DNA from: Guyanagaster necrorhizus
Lineage: Eukaryota > Basidiomycota > Agaricomycetes > Agaricales > Physalacriaceae
NCBI RefSeq assembly: GCF_019112545.1
Contig: NW_025064892.1
Coordinates: 372,001 to 436,000, forward strand
Length of the DNA: 64,000 nt
Direction: 5' to 3'
A program made the position numbers and the translations under genes. The first letter of the stretch is position 1. Each line of letters opens with the position of its first letter. The notes beneath the pieces are model-generated. The model worked only from the letters and a program-made list of their open reading frames with translations, made no database searches and was not told the DNA's origin. Shown one piece after another: positions 35,588 to 48,600 of the stretch.

Positions 35588-37019
35588 CTGAAGCTTGCAT
35601 GATGTGCTATTTCCACGGCTCGGACTTGTATATGTAACAACATACTGTAACAGTAATGTGTCGCACTAATGATTAGGTCTTATATATATGCGCCGACCGC
35701 GATACAGAGGGGCTGAGTATTTCCAGCGCTAGCCCCTCGAAGGCTCGGCGAACGAAAAGTTGCTTTTCTTTGTCATGTCATCTCCAGCTCTCAACCGACC
35801 CTGTAGCACTGGTTTGATTCCTTCTCAGGGACAGACAACTAGAATAGATAACCTCCCTCCTTCTCCCTCCATTGCATCTGAGATGCTAATTGTTTTCTAT
35901 GCACCGACAGCACAGCTTAATTTTGTACATCCTCTGGTTCCGAAACTTGTCTTCATCCTCCGACATGTGGTAAGTTTGCTCGGCGGTCCCAAATCTCGTT
36001 TCTTCTTCTCTGGAGTCCGGGGCTGATCGGGAAGCTGACAGATTCTCCGATGACTCGACATTCTTGAACATCAAATCAGCAAGCGCCGGAACGGTGATGT
36101 CGTCGAAGTGGAAACTATCATTGTCATCGCGGCAAACAGGCACCTCATTGTTCTCTTTGATAGCCTCTGCTGCTGATTATTGACGGTCTTGCCTGGCTGA
36201 TGTAGCTATGTCCCGCTGCGGAATGCAGCTAGGATGATCTACTCAGTGTAACAATCTTTGCAATATTGGGAAGGACAGGGAATGAGCCGGATGGTAAGAT
36301 TTCGTGGGTACTTGGAGACTCGTCTCTGCATAGAGAGTTCGAGAAAGACCGGAAGTGCCGTGAGAATATGGGGAGAGACAAGGGGATTGGAACCTGGGTG
36401 AGTTGGTACAGTCCCTTGGCGTAGTTGAATACATTCAATTTATATTTTTAAAGAGCGCCGACAGGGACGTCGAATATTGGTCCCCTACGAATTACCTGTC
36501 TTTAAATTACTTGTATAGAACAGGAGAAATTCAAGAGGAGCATATTTGCGCGTAGAATGGTGCTGTATAGTCTCCTCTCCGTCGAAATTGTGACGCCTAG
36601 TTTGAGAGTATAAAGAGGTAGTTTATAACGGGAGAGGATGCACGTTTAGCCTTAGGACTTCGAAAGCGTAAGACACCAATAGGTTTGCGAAAGCCAGAGT
36701 TCAAGATGGATGGAGCCGAAAATATAGTTTAGAAAACCGGCGTATGGTCAGGGAGCAGAAAAGATCCCGATGATCATCGTATAGTAGTGCCCGTCGATTT
36801 GATCAATTCCGAAAAAAATGGGGGGGGGGAGGGTTAGAATAGATTCTTATTGATAGCATTATTAGCGCTCCGATACCATTACAGTATTATACAGTAGACT
36901 TTTCCATTATGCCTTCCAACTTTTGAAATAAATAAGCGAGAATAACGATATCTTACTACTCCGAGTCCATGTCCGAAAAAAACCAGTTGCGTGAGGATAC
37001 GAAAGGTGCCAATATGTAC
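35588..37019. other. Gene-poor region with coding-like fragments
   Basis: About 1.4 kb. On the plus strand 35775-36026 is open (MSSPALNRPCSTGLIPSQGQ), and 36245-36425 reads GRTGNEPDGKISWVLGDSSL and REFEKDRKCRENMGRDKGIG, protein-like but without a joining exon. On the minus strand 35886-36143 is open and acidic. 36500-36960 is AT-rich with a short G run near 36822-36830. No function can be assigned; probably further relics. Confidence 0.35.
35707..35738. repeat. Short inverted repeat (8-bp stem)
   Basis: GAGGGGCT and AGCCCCTC face each other across a 16-nt loop. It lies about 120 bp beyond the end of the NTPase relic. It could be a transcript-end hairpin or chance. Confidence 0.4.
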
Positions 37020-38680
37020 TCAGTCGCACATCTCAGGCGCATCATTCTAAGAGAAAAGAATAATGAATACGCTGCAATACTAAACTCAGTGGGGAAGGCT
37101 CACCTCTCGCATGAACGTCAGCATGTGGCATGTAATGTAACCCTTCGCGAAGCCAGCTCCAGCGTAAGCGAAAAGGTACATCCATTTCCGCTTGAATGCC
37201 TCGTAAGAGTGCTTGTCATTCAGACCGGGATAGTCCTTTGCCACCAATTCCTGAGTCAAATTCTTCTCCAGCCGCCTTCCCCACTCTCGGAGGGTCCGTG
37301 GATAGTGTGCAGCGTGGTTCTCGACCCCTTCCAGGTTAAAGTAGGGAGAGGCCGCCTGAATCAGGGCTGATGCCGAGGGAAGACATGAATTCGGCCACAT
37401 GTACTTGCGCATGAAGTCTTCAGCTTGATATGAAGTGTACCGTGATTCGGGGAAAGTGGAAGCGGAAACTACAGCCGTCGCATTGTGCGGCTTCAGGGCG
37501 AACGAAACGAGTCGGAAATAGTTTCCGTAGTGCTTTGATCCAACGTGTTCAAGCATCTCTACGGACACAAAGGCGTCAAACGCATTTTCCCACTCCGATG
37601 GTATGTCCCGATAATCGAGGAGATGGACGCGTATTTTATCGGAAAGACCAGCAGCTGCGATCCTTTCCTCGGCGAGCGTCTTCTGCTCGATGGAGAGCGT
37701 GAGAGTATCTACTGCGCATCCAAATGTGCCAGCCGCCTGTATATTCCAGCGGTCAGACGGAAGGATGAAGTGAAAACATTGGAGAATCGCTGCTTACCTC
37801 GATGGCGAGCCCTCCCCATCCCGAACCGAATTCAAGGACACGGTGTCCTGGCTTTAGACGAGCTTGACGAAGGACATGGTGGATTTTTCTCCGCTGGGCG
37901 GCCTCGAGGTCACCAGGAGTAGGACCGATTTCAAGGTCGCCTCGGACACCGCCCTCAGACTCGTCCCAAAGCGCACATGAATACATCATTTCTGATGAAA
38001 GGAAGGCTTTGAAGAGCTCATTCGACTGATCGTATGATGCGATCACGTTGAGGCGTGCGTTACTTTTTGTCTGGCCAAGGAAGGAATTGTAGAAACTTGA
38101 CAGGGTCGAGGTGATGCGTGTGTACGTAGATGATAAGGTGTCTTCCATTGCGGACTGGTTATCGAGCCATAACTGAGGATGAATACGTTTCAATCACTCT
38201 CAAAGTCTAATCTGAGAAAAGTACTTACGTTCATGGCTGCTCTTAGGTCGGGAAGTTCGATCTCGCCTATCATGTACGCTTCGCTGACTAAATAGGGTTA
38301 ATTAACAACTGATTGCTGATTGGCGGTTACGCGGAACACATACAGCCTAGATCACCGGAGCTAGAAAAGGGAGGTGGTCAATCCATCAGCAAGCAAAATA
38401 TCCAGATAACTACATACAGCATGAGGCGCAGCCAAAAGTTGTCGCTTATGACTTTAATGTGAACGAGGTTGCAACCTTTCTTGTTGGAACCATAAGTATG
38501 AGATCCTTCAGCATCATCAACGATGAGGTATCCAGACGAGATGGCGCTCGTAAGCGCTGACAGAATCGATTGGCGAGCAAATGAGGCGATCCACGATCGG
38601 GGGGAGGTGGCCATCATGAGAACACTGGTCGATGAGATAACACCTTTGGTGGAGAATTGAATGCTGGACTTCGAGGCCAT
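37020..38680 (-). CDS. Cyclopropane-fatty-acyl-phospholipid synthase-like methyltransferase, copy 1
   Basis: SAM-dependent enzyme of the CFA synthase family, which adds a methylene (or methyl) carbon to an unsaturated acyl chain of a lipid. Exon 1 encodes MASKSSIQFSTKGVISSTSV and SWIASFARQSILSALTSAIS; short exons give SEAYMIGEIELPDLRAAMN; then LWLDNQSAMEDTLSSTYTRI, the SAM-binding motif I VLEFGSGWGGLAIE, FDAFVSVEMLEHVGSKHYGN, RYTSYQAEDFMRKYMWPNSC, YPRTLREWGRRLEKNLTQEL and YAGAGFAKGYITCHMLTFMR. The final mini-exon adds ENDAPEMCD. About 460 residues, complete. Lipid substrate unknown; fungal relatives include sphingolipid C9-methyltransferases, but I see no paired N-terminal membrane helices here. 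A second copy lies 16 kb downstream (53004-54630). Confidence 0.92.
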
Positions 38681-39801
38681 TGCTGAGAGGAGAGGATGTT
38701 GATGATTTGAGTGGTGCAAGTCGAGGCGCCTTTATACGCCTCGGACCGCGAATAATTCATCACTGAGTTTTAAACGTAGTCCGAAAGACATCTAAGATGT
38801 ATAATCAACATGTTCAGGGTGACCCTTAGGGTCGACAGCGTTTAACAACGACGTGTCAGATTTGTATCTGGAATTTCTAAGGGCTTTTTTCGACTAAGAG
38901 ATGAGAAACCTGACTTATTTCGTTCAAGACGACGTGCCACAGGACGTGCTGAAGAAAACTGGCCTACTCACAGCAGTACAATAAATTTTAGCGACAGGCG
39001 CGGCCTTGACGCGTGAGTATCCGGCATATCCCATCAAGCATAACCAAACATGTCCTCGGTATCCGACTCCCCATCCACGACCGGTAGATAGTGATTATTC
39101 GGCCGGAAATTGAAGAGATGTGTTGCAGGTCAAGTTTTGGTTATATACTTTAAACCTCACTTGTTGGGCGATTTAGTACAACTTTGCCCATGGATCCTTT
39201 GGCGAAGGTCCCCCCTTCCCCCCTCACATGAATGCCATCGAGGACTGCCGCATTGCACGGCGGACAGGAAGTACGCCCAAATCCGTGGAAACATGATGAC
39301 TGTCGGACTGCAGCACTACAGGTGCCCGTGGAATACAGTGTCCGCGGCGATGGACAGCTTGAACATATATGATCCGGAAGATTTTGTAATTGGTCCCTCA
39401 GTCGACGAGGAGGATTACTTAGCCATACGAGCGGGCAACAATCAGGGCGCTGTTCCAGGCAAAAATAGGCCGAAACTAATCCACAATCACAGTCACCGGG
39501 AAAAGAAAGATACGAGGCGTGAGAAAGCATTCGCATATCATGAATCTGATCTGTCGGAATCTGATCTTTGTGGACTCCGATCGAAACTGTAGGTGCTTGT
39601 GTACGCAGACCTAGCAGACCTGCGTCAGAGTAGCTAATGCTACTCGAGACTACATTAGCCTAGATGATTTCCCAGAAAAGTGAGTGTGGTATCGACATTG
39701 TGACTTAAAGTATTTAGGCTGTATTCTGCGTGCGTTATTCAGATGTATAGCTGAAAAGAATAAGAGGCCTCACATGCAAATCATTGTGAGATAAATGAGT
39801 C
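38681..39801. other. Intergenic region upstream of CFA copy 1
   Basis: About 1.1 kb. It holds the promoter of CFA copy 1 and, at about 39050-39062, a short segment (ACCAAACATGTCCTCGGTAT) matched with two differences at 55002-55021, the same distance (about 380-390 bp) upstream of CFA copy 2, so the duplication reaches this far. An open frame 39110-39592 (+) of 160 codons has no motif and I do not support it. Confidence 0.4.
38731..38736 (-). promoter_or_regulatory. TATA box of CFA synthase copy 1
   Basis: Minus-strand TATAAAGGCGC, about 50 bp upstream of the start codon. The same TATAAAGGC occurs about 60 bp upstream of copy 2, which supports function. Confidence 0.55.
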
Positions 39802-41185
39802 TCAAGTCCGCATTAATAATAAAACGCCTTCATACACAGCCCAAGCTATTGCCGAACTGAAGACCTTTCGGATAAGGCGCAAAGATGCGCCGTCGAAATA
39901 TCCCGATACACCACGTTGCTAGAGAGAGCTTTCGGACCTCGTCCACCATGGAGCGAAATGACCTGCACGTACCTGCCATATCGTCGCAACCGTCCTCGCA
40001 AATCCATGGTACCTGTCCTCGGAACGCACTTGTATCTTCGTCTGTGAATATGGGTGAGTCCAGGGTAAAACATGATACAATTAGTCAATCAGGTTCCGAC
40101 AGGTTGATAGTGTAACGCAAACAGAGGTCTTCATACCTTAATCACGTCAAAGGGGTGGGTCAACATAGTTGATATACCCCCTGCTAACGCAGCAGAAGCA
40201 CTGTGTATGGCAGCGGACTGGCTGCTTGACGTCGGAGTGGCGACCAAAGCTGGATCATGGGTCAATAACCGTTCCGCCGCCGACGATCACATGTAAGAAA
40301 GGGTCGCACAGGCCTCGCGTTTAATTCCCTCATAGAAAACTACGAACAGGCCGGCATAAGGAGCATCTCGTAGTGAAGATGCGAAAAATCCTCGGAACAG
40401 CTCAGAAGGGCCTTGCCGGATGATGGAGGTCAATGCCTGTGCAACACTTTCATATGCGTAGATATTGCTCTAGTTGAGGATGACACGCGGAGCTGTGAAC
40501 CGCACGTCCATGACAAGAAAACACATCATGCACACCTCGAACCGGGCCTTCAGCACAGAGAACGGGTTGAGAATGAAGCCAATTCCCACTCGCGCAGTAG
40601 CTCCTGCTATCAAATTTCCCTGGTTACTAAGTTTCGGAAGCACGGAAGCGTTCCTTGAACGGTCGTCCGAGGGTGCACGAATGCCGGAAAAATAGGGAGA
40701 AGTTGCCATGATGGTCCTGATTTGTGTCAAGCTGGTCATGTAAAGCGCTACACCGGGAACATTTCTGTCTCCCAATTGATGATGAAATTTACGCAGAGAC
40801 GAGTAGGGCCTACCTTAAAAGGGTGGCAGATGTACCTCTCCACAGTCCCTGCAGACCATGAGTGGAGATAACTTCCTTGGTCGTCTGTAAAATAACCGAC
40901 GTGTGTCTAGATTCATAAAGTTGTTTCAATAAAGAGACAGCAAAAATTCCGATGAGGTACCGGCGTCCTATTGCTCCGTCCCCTTGCTGTAGTCGTGTTT
41001 TGATGAGATCAACTTAGAATGGCATCAGTGCAATCGCCTAAGGAATCCGGGAATTCGTTACAGGGCTGAAGACATATTGTGGTCGCAAATCCGGAGAGAC
41101 CACCTTGGTAAACATGATTACGAAGAAAGTTGAATACGACCTAAAGAGACTTACCCGACAAAAGATGAAGCTGCACATTGCTCAT
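39802..41185 (-). CDS. HEM25: Mitochondrial glycine carrier (SLC25A38/Hem25 type)
   Basis: Mitochondrial carrier family protein; Hem25/SLC25A38 brings glycine into mitochondria for haem synthesis. About eight exons, 320 residues. Three carrier repeats are visible: MSNVQLHLLSG, GFATTICLQPFDLIKTRLQQ (signature split by an intron after the Pro), TTKEVISTHGLQGLWRGTSA; RNVPGVALYMTSLTQIRTIM, ATARVGIGFILNPFSVLKAR, SNIYAYESVAQALTSIIRQG; GGISTMLTHPFDVIK with TKIQVRSEDRYHGFARTVAT and a C-terminal FSSAIAWAVYEGVLLLMRT. The second signature has Ser in place of the acidic residue (PFSVLK); from memory SLC25A38 relatives often deviate there too. NVPGVALYMTSLTQIR is typical of SLC25A38. Start and stop close the frame exactly. 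The SPT4 start lies 256 bp away, divergent. Confidence 0.9.
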
Positions 41186-41441
41186 ATGACGAAGAATCGA
41201 CCCAGGTACACGCTGAAGAATTGCGAATGAGGGTACAGAAAGCGTCGCCGACTGTCGTAAGCGAGCGTAACGTGAGAGTGACCTATTCACGTGGTGTGTG
41301 ACAAAACGCTGATCGGTGTCGTCGGCATCAGATTTTTCCCAGATTTCCTCTTTACTCAGACTCAGAGTGACAGCACATCTTGTTCTTGTCCACGGACTTC
41401 CCAATCACTTTTTCTACTTCCCCAGTCTCGCATTTGCAACT

Positions 41442-41899
41442 ATGACCGCCGCTATACCTGCACCGAGAAGTCGGCAAATGCGGGCATGTCTGCTCTGTTC
41501 TGTTATTCAGACATCTGCCGATTTTCGTAAAGACGGTTGTCCCAACTGTGATTCGATTCTCCAGGTTAGTCGGACGGTAACGTTACTACCTTTGTTTAAT
41601 TCTTTCACTTGGAACCTAGCTGCGAGACAATCCCGAACGCATCCAGAGCTGCACTACGCAGTACTTCGACGGCATTATAGCAGTGACCGACCCTGAGAAG
41701 AGCTGGGTAGCTAGGTGGCAACGAACATGTGCGTCTGAACCCTCTTCTCGTTTCTAGTCTCTTCTATAGTTTTTCAGCAAAATTTGTCCGTGGGATGTAT
41801 GCAGCGCGAGTCAAAGGTCGAATATCAGAAGACATAGAAGCCGAGTTGGAAGCGGCGGGAATCAAGTATCGACCTCGAGATCAGACAGAGCAGGACTGA
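41442..41899 (+). CDS. SPT4: Transcription elongation factor Spt4
   Basis: Small zinc-finger partner of Spt5 (DSIF), which keeps RNA polymerase II processive. Three exons: MTAAIPAPRSRQMRACLLCS and VIQTSADFRKDGCPNCDSIL provide the four zinc cysteines (CLLC..CPNC); LRDNPERIQSCTTQYFDGII and TDPEKSWVARWQR follow; the last exon gives KFVRGMYAARVKGRISEDIE and ends RPRDQTEQD. About 115-120 residues, the normal length. The last acceptor is TTTTTCAG, which gives WQRTSKFVRGMY. Confidence 0.95.
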
Positions 41900-42123
41900 A
41901 ACATTATACAGGTTCATATTATTATGTGGTGGCGTACATACGTTTGTAAAATTATTATGTGTAAAACGCTCACGTCTAAAGGGTTGATGGCAGAAATACA
42001 AGGCACAATACATGTGAACATCAGTCATAATAGGTCATGCAAAACATTGTCATACTTGTGTGGAAGGTGAGCACTGTTGAGGCAACAACTCAGCAATGTC
42101 CCAAAACAATGATGGTGCAGTCC

Positions 42124-44482
42124 CTACCTGAGCATATCCTTCGCGAATAATATCTGGGAAAAGGCCTTCTCCACGTCGAGAACTTCGAACAGTCTCAGTT
42201 TATCTGGGCCAGAACTCGACTCTTCTGAGCGATGTGCAGGATGCAAATCGCTGTCTCTCAAAGCCCAGAGAAGCCGCCCTGGCGGAAACATCTTCTTTGG
42301 TTGTTGCATATTGGCTTCGAGCGTCTTCCGCATAGCAATAAACTGGGGGGAAAACTCCAGGCCTCGTTGTATAGTAAATGCAAACATCAATACGCACCCA
42401 ATCCGGATCATCCTGTGAGCCACTGCCGGCTTTCCACTTGCTGGCACGTTCTGTCACTGCTGCATAACCCGACTCTCGCAAGGCACCTCCTGCAACATTT
42501 GCATCACACAACCACATGGCTGCGTTTCTGAGGTCCTTGACCGTCCCTATAGACAGCCGAGATACGATATCATGCGAATACACAAAAGACACGATTAGAT
42601 TTTCCGACAATTTGGCGAGAGGGACATCAGTAGTTGCCCTAATGATACGGATCAGTTTTATAGGATATTGATGTGCCAGATGTAAACGTACGGTGGAGCA
42701 AAGCAATAGACAGAAACCCGTCGTTTCACCGGAAGACCGCTTGAACGAACTGTCAAACAGGTTTTCAAATCTGCCCACATCTAGAAACACATAAATGACA
42801 AAGGTTATTATCGGTATTATATCTAAGGAACCTACCAGACCCAACACTGCCGCGACGCCCGCACCAAGACTGTGTCCACAAATAACCAGATCTACGATAT
42901 TGGTAAGTAAGAACGGCCATGTACGAGAAACGGCGTACCATATCCCGGATTTCGATGTAATGCCTCTTGTACAGCAACTTGAACTGGTTTTCCGACATCT
43001 CCCATCGCCTTAGCCATGCGAAGAATTCCACTATGAACCTGGTACTTCAGTGACGGCAGCTCTGTTGGTGAGGCAGGAAAAGTAAACTGTCCAGGAATAG
43101 CAGTCTCGTCGTGCTCTAGGGTAGTCGTTTTCGATAGCTCAAATTCTTCCGGATCGCATGTCAAATCCACCGCGATCTCGTTGAGAGACATGGTGCCACG
43201 AATTACGAGAACAACTTGTTGTCGACCATAATCAGTCAATACCCAGAAACGAGGCATGAGGTGCTCCTGTCCGATCATTACGTCTGCTTGAATGAGTTCA
43301 TTTGGAGACTTTGCAAACTGCGAGAAGATGTCTTGGTCGTGCTTTCCAAGCATTACATCCCACCATGAGTACGAATCTGGTATCGGCGATGGTACCTCTC
43401 GTTCGGACAAGTCTCCACTAGCTTCGGCTTCAGAAGCATTGATAGCACGCGCAAGCTGGGCCTCCTCCGAACGTGCTTGCGGGGAACCTGCAGGCATAGA
43501 CCCAGACGGTGTCAAGGGTACGCCGAAGAACAACAACGTTGGTCCGCCGTAACCTGCGAGGACCATTTTCGAGAGCCTGCGCAAAGTCTCTTTCAAGGCA
43601 GCGTTTGAAAGTCTTTTGGGTTCGACAAAGACCTGTGGTGATAATTTGGTGCGTGCTGCCTTGTGACGGTGATGAACCACAGATTGGGCACGCGGAGGCG
43701 CCTCTCCAATATCGGCAGCGATGATCTGGGCCCGATTGCCAGGGAAAATAATATCTGACGTGACACGCACACGGGATCCCCTGAATACGGATGATAAATC
43801 CGTTTTCTTGACAGCATAGAAAGAAAGGCACATACTGGCGAGTGTGCAACAATTCGATGCCTCTCGGTGGGTCTCGAACATGGATTTCTCGGAGGGATTT
43901 GAAGAATCTTTTCTCTTGCCATTCCCGAGTGACACCTTGTAGAGAAACCCAAGCAATGACGCCTCTCGCAACTTGCGTCAACCCATACTGCTTTTCAGGA
44001 AGATTTCCCGCATAACCAAGCTCCTTCCACTCTCGTTTGAGTAGGGCAATAAAGGCGACCAAAGAAAAAGAGGTTTCACTGCTTCCGGGGAAGATGACGC
44101 TGAGAACATTGATGGAGCTATGAGCGGCGATTATAGATGTAGAGGTGATATATTCGCTAAGGAAAATAGGCGCCAGGGTAACCTGTTCGGCGAAGGAAAT
44201 GACAGAGGACACGGCACCGCCTACGACTGGCTGTGTGACACCACTTCCGCCGAAGAGGGTGCTGTCCACAACTGAGGTCGTCGCTTTTACGGCTACCGAT
44301 GCTACGTTTCGTGTAACCGAGAACTGCACTCGTGTATCATCAATAACCCGGGACCGTCGCTGCCAGGACTAAGCGAGACGTACCCCAAGTCTGGTACCTG
44401 CTTTGACGGCCGAAAATCCAACTGCAGCAGCAGAAGAGGCCAAATCTAGAGTATTTCTGCCATAAGAATCCCAGTTTTCCAT
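42124..44482 (-). CDS. Class 3 (alpha/beta-hydrolase) lipase, diacylglycerol-lipase-like
   Basis: Serine lipase of the lipase-3 fold. The first exon gives MENWDSYGRNTLDLASSAAA and joins across a GTACGT..GCAG intron to FSVTRNVASVAVKATTSVVD. Later: LSVIFPGSSETSFSLVAFIA, RHKAARTKLSPQVFVEPKRL, SYSWWDVMLGKHDQDIFSQF, VLTDYGRQQVVLVIRGTMSL, NEIAVDLTCDPEEFELS, then YQVHSGILRMAKAMGDVG and the nucleophile elbow LVICGHSLGAGVAAVLGL. YSHDIVSRLSIGTVKDLRNA carries the likely catalytic Asp. About 640 residues, some nine exons. HDIVSRLS and the RGTMS block fit sn-1-specific diacylglycerol lipases; substrate is inferred. Convergent with SPT4 (225 bp between stops). Confidence 0.87.
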
Positions 44483-45684
44483 GAAGGTCATGGATATAGC
44501 ATATCCAGGCTTGCAGCCTTCATGCAGCTGCTTGGTGATGGGGAAACGTTTTAGTGGGGAAGTTACAGCACGTGAAATCTATCGGCATCGGACCGTGGTT
44601 CCGACTTTTAGGATACTTCTCAAGTACTTGCGGATAATATTGCAACTCAAAGGTAGTACAATGACAGTTATAATTGGACTCTGCTAAATACAAGCTCAAA
44701 GTACAATTTACTTCAGATTTCCAATTACCTAACATTGAACCGAGAAACATCATCCCCTTCCACATTCAAGTTGCTGATCTTCTATTCTCGAAGAGAAGTC
44801 GCAGAACTGGCAAAGAGACCCTCGAACATCTGATACGTCGGTTATCGGTGTGCAACGGAAGGAAGCAGCAACAGGATGGATATCATGCAGGTAGTTCTTC
44901 AGGGCATTGTCTGCATGTGTAAGGATACAGGTGCCTCTACCAACGAAAAAAATATAGATCAAGGTAGGGTCAAGTGGACAGCCATTGTTGCCATGGACTC
45001 TGAGATCAAGTTCTGATTGTCGAAAGAGCATAAATTGTGTTCCCCCGTTTTTGAAAATTGAACCGAAATGTGGAAGCCTTTCCCAGCCAGCATCTACAAC
45101 TGGTTTCTTCATTGATTGAAATCTGAGCCACTGAGCCATCAAGCCAATGCCCCGATGATGAGTTGAACACAGCGGCATAATCTGGTGTGAATCTGCAAAA
45201 AACGCCAAAAGAAGACAGCAAAGAGGACAGCACCCTGACTGAATTGGGGTTCAACGTTCAAGTTCGCCGCAAGGCAAAGGGGTCCTCAATGTCCGAGTCG
45301 CGGCAACGCGCCGCCAGAGATAAATTCTGTCATTTGGTTGACGTCGGTATCGAGGATAGGGCGACGTTCCAACAGCCGTAGCTTTTAGCGAAGTCGAGGT
45401 AGACGGGCGCAAGAGATTTAATGAGCAGCAGAAGAAGTAAATCCTGAGAAAATACTAAACGTGAAGCTGAATGAACGATTGGCCGACACGAAATGCCTTC
45501 GTTAAATAAAGTCTACATCCGCGTGCGATAATTTATGCACAGCCACACAACGCCTGTTCACCACCAGCCACCCTCGACCTGTCTTTTCTTCTATTTACTT
45601 ATCTTCTTCACCCTCTGTGCCTCTGCGTTTCGCTCTTGGAGCAACGCGCCTCCTATTTCTTAATATTATTTCGGAGGATTAGAC
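44483..45684. other. Intergenic region between lipase and kinesin-3
   Basis: About 1.2 kb between divergent genes. A minus-strand frame 44750-45208 (152 codons) and a plus-strand frame 45187-45381 are open but carry no motif I know. The last 140 bp before the kinesin ATG are pyrimidine-rich (CTTCTTCACC, CTCTGCG runs), as expected of a leader. Promoters of both genes must lie here. Confidence 0.4.
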
Positions 45685-48600
45685 ATGGCAGAGGCTGGTG
45701 ATGGAAACATCAAGGTCGTCGTGCGATGTAGACCCCTCAACTCTCGCGGTGTGTCTATCGTCCTCTAGCCTGTACTCCTTTCTCATTTTGCCGTCGCAGA
45801 ACTCGCCCGGGGGGCGAAGCCACTCATTCGCATGCAAGGGAACCAGACGTTCCTCGACCCTCCAGAGCATGGCTCGCAACAGGACTCAAAGCGCGCGACG
45901 GAGAGGAAAACAATGGCGTTTAGTTTCGACAAGAGTTATTGGTCTGCAGGTCCGAGGGATGAGCCCGGTTATTGTTCTCAGCAAATGCTATATGATGATC
46001 TCGGCAAAGAGCTTTTGGACCACGGTTTTGCGGGTTTCAATGCATGTATTCTAGCCTGTGAGTGAGATGTTTCTCTTCAGGTGATTTGGAAGTACTGAAT
46101 TTATGTTTTAAGATGGACAAACTGGTGCGTTATGGTGTCTGTATTAATATTAAAGCACTAATGAGTGGTGTGTATTAAGGCTCTGGAAAGTCCTACAGGT
46201 GAGTCGTTGTTCGTCACAACACATACAGTCTGCTAATTGTGTGGTACAGTATGATGGGATGTGCGTATATCCGGCTTACCCGTTTCTTTCCTAATATAAG
46301 ACGTAATTTCAGATGGACCCGACAAAGGAATCACGCCCTTGACTTGTTCTGAACTCTTCGACCGTGTGGAGTCCAAAAAGCAAGCGGACCCTAACGTCCA
46401 GTTCACAGTCGAAGTCTCGTATATTGAGGTATATTACGGAAAGCAATTTCCAATGCGGTGCCGCTGACCTCATGGTACAGATTTACAACGAAAAAGTTCG
46501 GGACCTATTGAATCCCAAGAACTCTGGCAATCTTCGTGTACGAGAGCATCCAAGCTTGGGTCCGTATGTAGAGGACCTGTCAAAACTTATGGTTAACAGT
46601 TATGACGAAATGATGACACTGATGGACGAGGGAAATAAAGCGCGGACTGTAGCAGCAACTAACATGAACGAAACGTGTGGCAATTCTCTACCTCTCTGTG
46701 ATGGGGTCCATTGACAACCATTAGGTCTTCTCGCTCACATGCTGTCTTCACCCTCCTCCTGACAATGAAGCGACACGATGTAGACACGAATATGGATACT
46801 GAGAAGGTGTCCCGAATCAACCTGGTCGATTTGGCCGGTTCAGAGAGAGCGAACTCCACCGGTGCTACCGGACAACGATTGAAGGAAGGTGCCAACATTA
46901 ACAAGTCACTCACAACGCTCGGGAAAGTTATCTCGGCCCTCGCAGTTGCGAGTGCGGCATCGGATAACAAAAAGGGCAAAAAACATAAAGCAGACGAGTT
47001 TGTTCCCTATCGTGATTCGGCAAGTTCATATGACTGCAATGATCAAGGACTTTGAAGCTCATACTCCCTTAGGTGCTGACGTGGCTATTGAAAGATAGTT
47101 TGGGTGGTAACTCTAAGACTGCCATGATTGCGGCTATTTCTCCGGCTGATTACGAGGAGACCCTCAGCACTTTGCGATATGCTGACCAAGCCAAGAAAAT
47201 TAAGAACAAGGCCGTGGTTAATGAGGATCCTAACGCGAAGCTTGTGCGTGAGCTCAAGGAGGAATTGGAACTGCTAAGAGGTGCGTGGTGGGTTTTATCG
47301 TCCGGTAGATATTGATGTCATGACTGGCTTCTACTAGCTCGCGTGATGGGTGCTTCTGGAGAAGATACTTTCGACCCCAAGGTACCTCCAGAGAAGCAGA
47401 AGGTCACCTATCAAACGAAGGACGGTCGGATCAAGACTGTCACGAAAGCTGAGCTCCAAGAACAGATGGAAACCAGTGAGAAATTGATGCAAAGTTTGAA
47501 TGAGACCTGGGAGGAGAAGATGCAAAGAACCCAAGAGGTGCAGAAGGAGCGTGAGAAGGCCCTCGAGGAGCTGGGCATTACGGTGGAGAAGAACCTGGTG
47601 GGTGTGCATACACCCAAGAAGGTGCGCGAAGTTTTGTCTGGCGCATATGGCCGCTGACTCCTCGGTGGTAGATGCCTCATTTAGTCAATCTGGTACGTTT
47701 CCCTCAACGGATTCTCCTTTCGACCTTCTATGACTGACCCGTGGTATTAATCTCACATAGAATGAAGGTTTGCGCTGATCCCTCTTCGGGTCTTCTTTAT
47801 AGCCTCATCATATCCCCAGATCCACTCATGAGTGAATGTTTGATTTACCAGATCAAACTTGGGAAAACAATGGTCAGTTATTCCTGCGTATTTCTATCCT
47901 CGTGATTGAATATTTTGATAGGTCGGAAGACTGGAGGGCAAAAAACCTGCTGCCATCCGACTCAGCGGAGACAATATTCTTGAGGAGCATTGCTATTTCG
48001 ATAACAATGATGGCAAAGTTTTCATTAATTGTATGTCAGATAGCGCTACGGTTTGTGATTTCCTTCTGATTCCCATTACATTAAAATTCTAATATTTCAT
48101 GTCCAGTTCTTAAACGGAAAGCAAATTACTCCTGGGCAGGTTCGTCTTCGTTATAATTTGAGAAGCATCCAATCCTCATTTTCCGAATGATCAGCCCTAC
48201 AAGCTTCGTTCTGGCTTCAGAATCATACTCGGTAAGCTGGACATTTAAGCCACCGTTGTAATGACTTGACTGGGCGAAAGGTGATAATCACGTCTTTCGG
48301 TTCAATAATCCGGAGGAAGTTCGCAAGCAACGAAATAGGGCTACCATGAAGTCCAATTTGCAGCAAGGGTTTACCGCCGCTGATCTCGAAAATGGCGGGG
48401 AATCAACGCCTGTGACACGCGCGGAATCTACGGTGTCTTCAACTGAAGATAATATGGATTGGACTTTCGCTCAACGAGAGGCAGCGCTCGCCCGGCTAGG
48501 TCTCGACCCCACCTTGGATAGTCTGCCGGATGACGACTTGAACAAGCTGTTCGATAAAATTACCCAGGTTAAGACAATGCGAGACCATCATCTCAAACCT

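Noticed and set aside
39110..39592. 160-codon plus-strand frame
   Set aside because: No recognised motif, and its first half overlaps sequence that reads equally well on the other strand.
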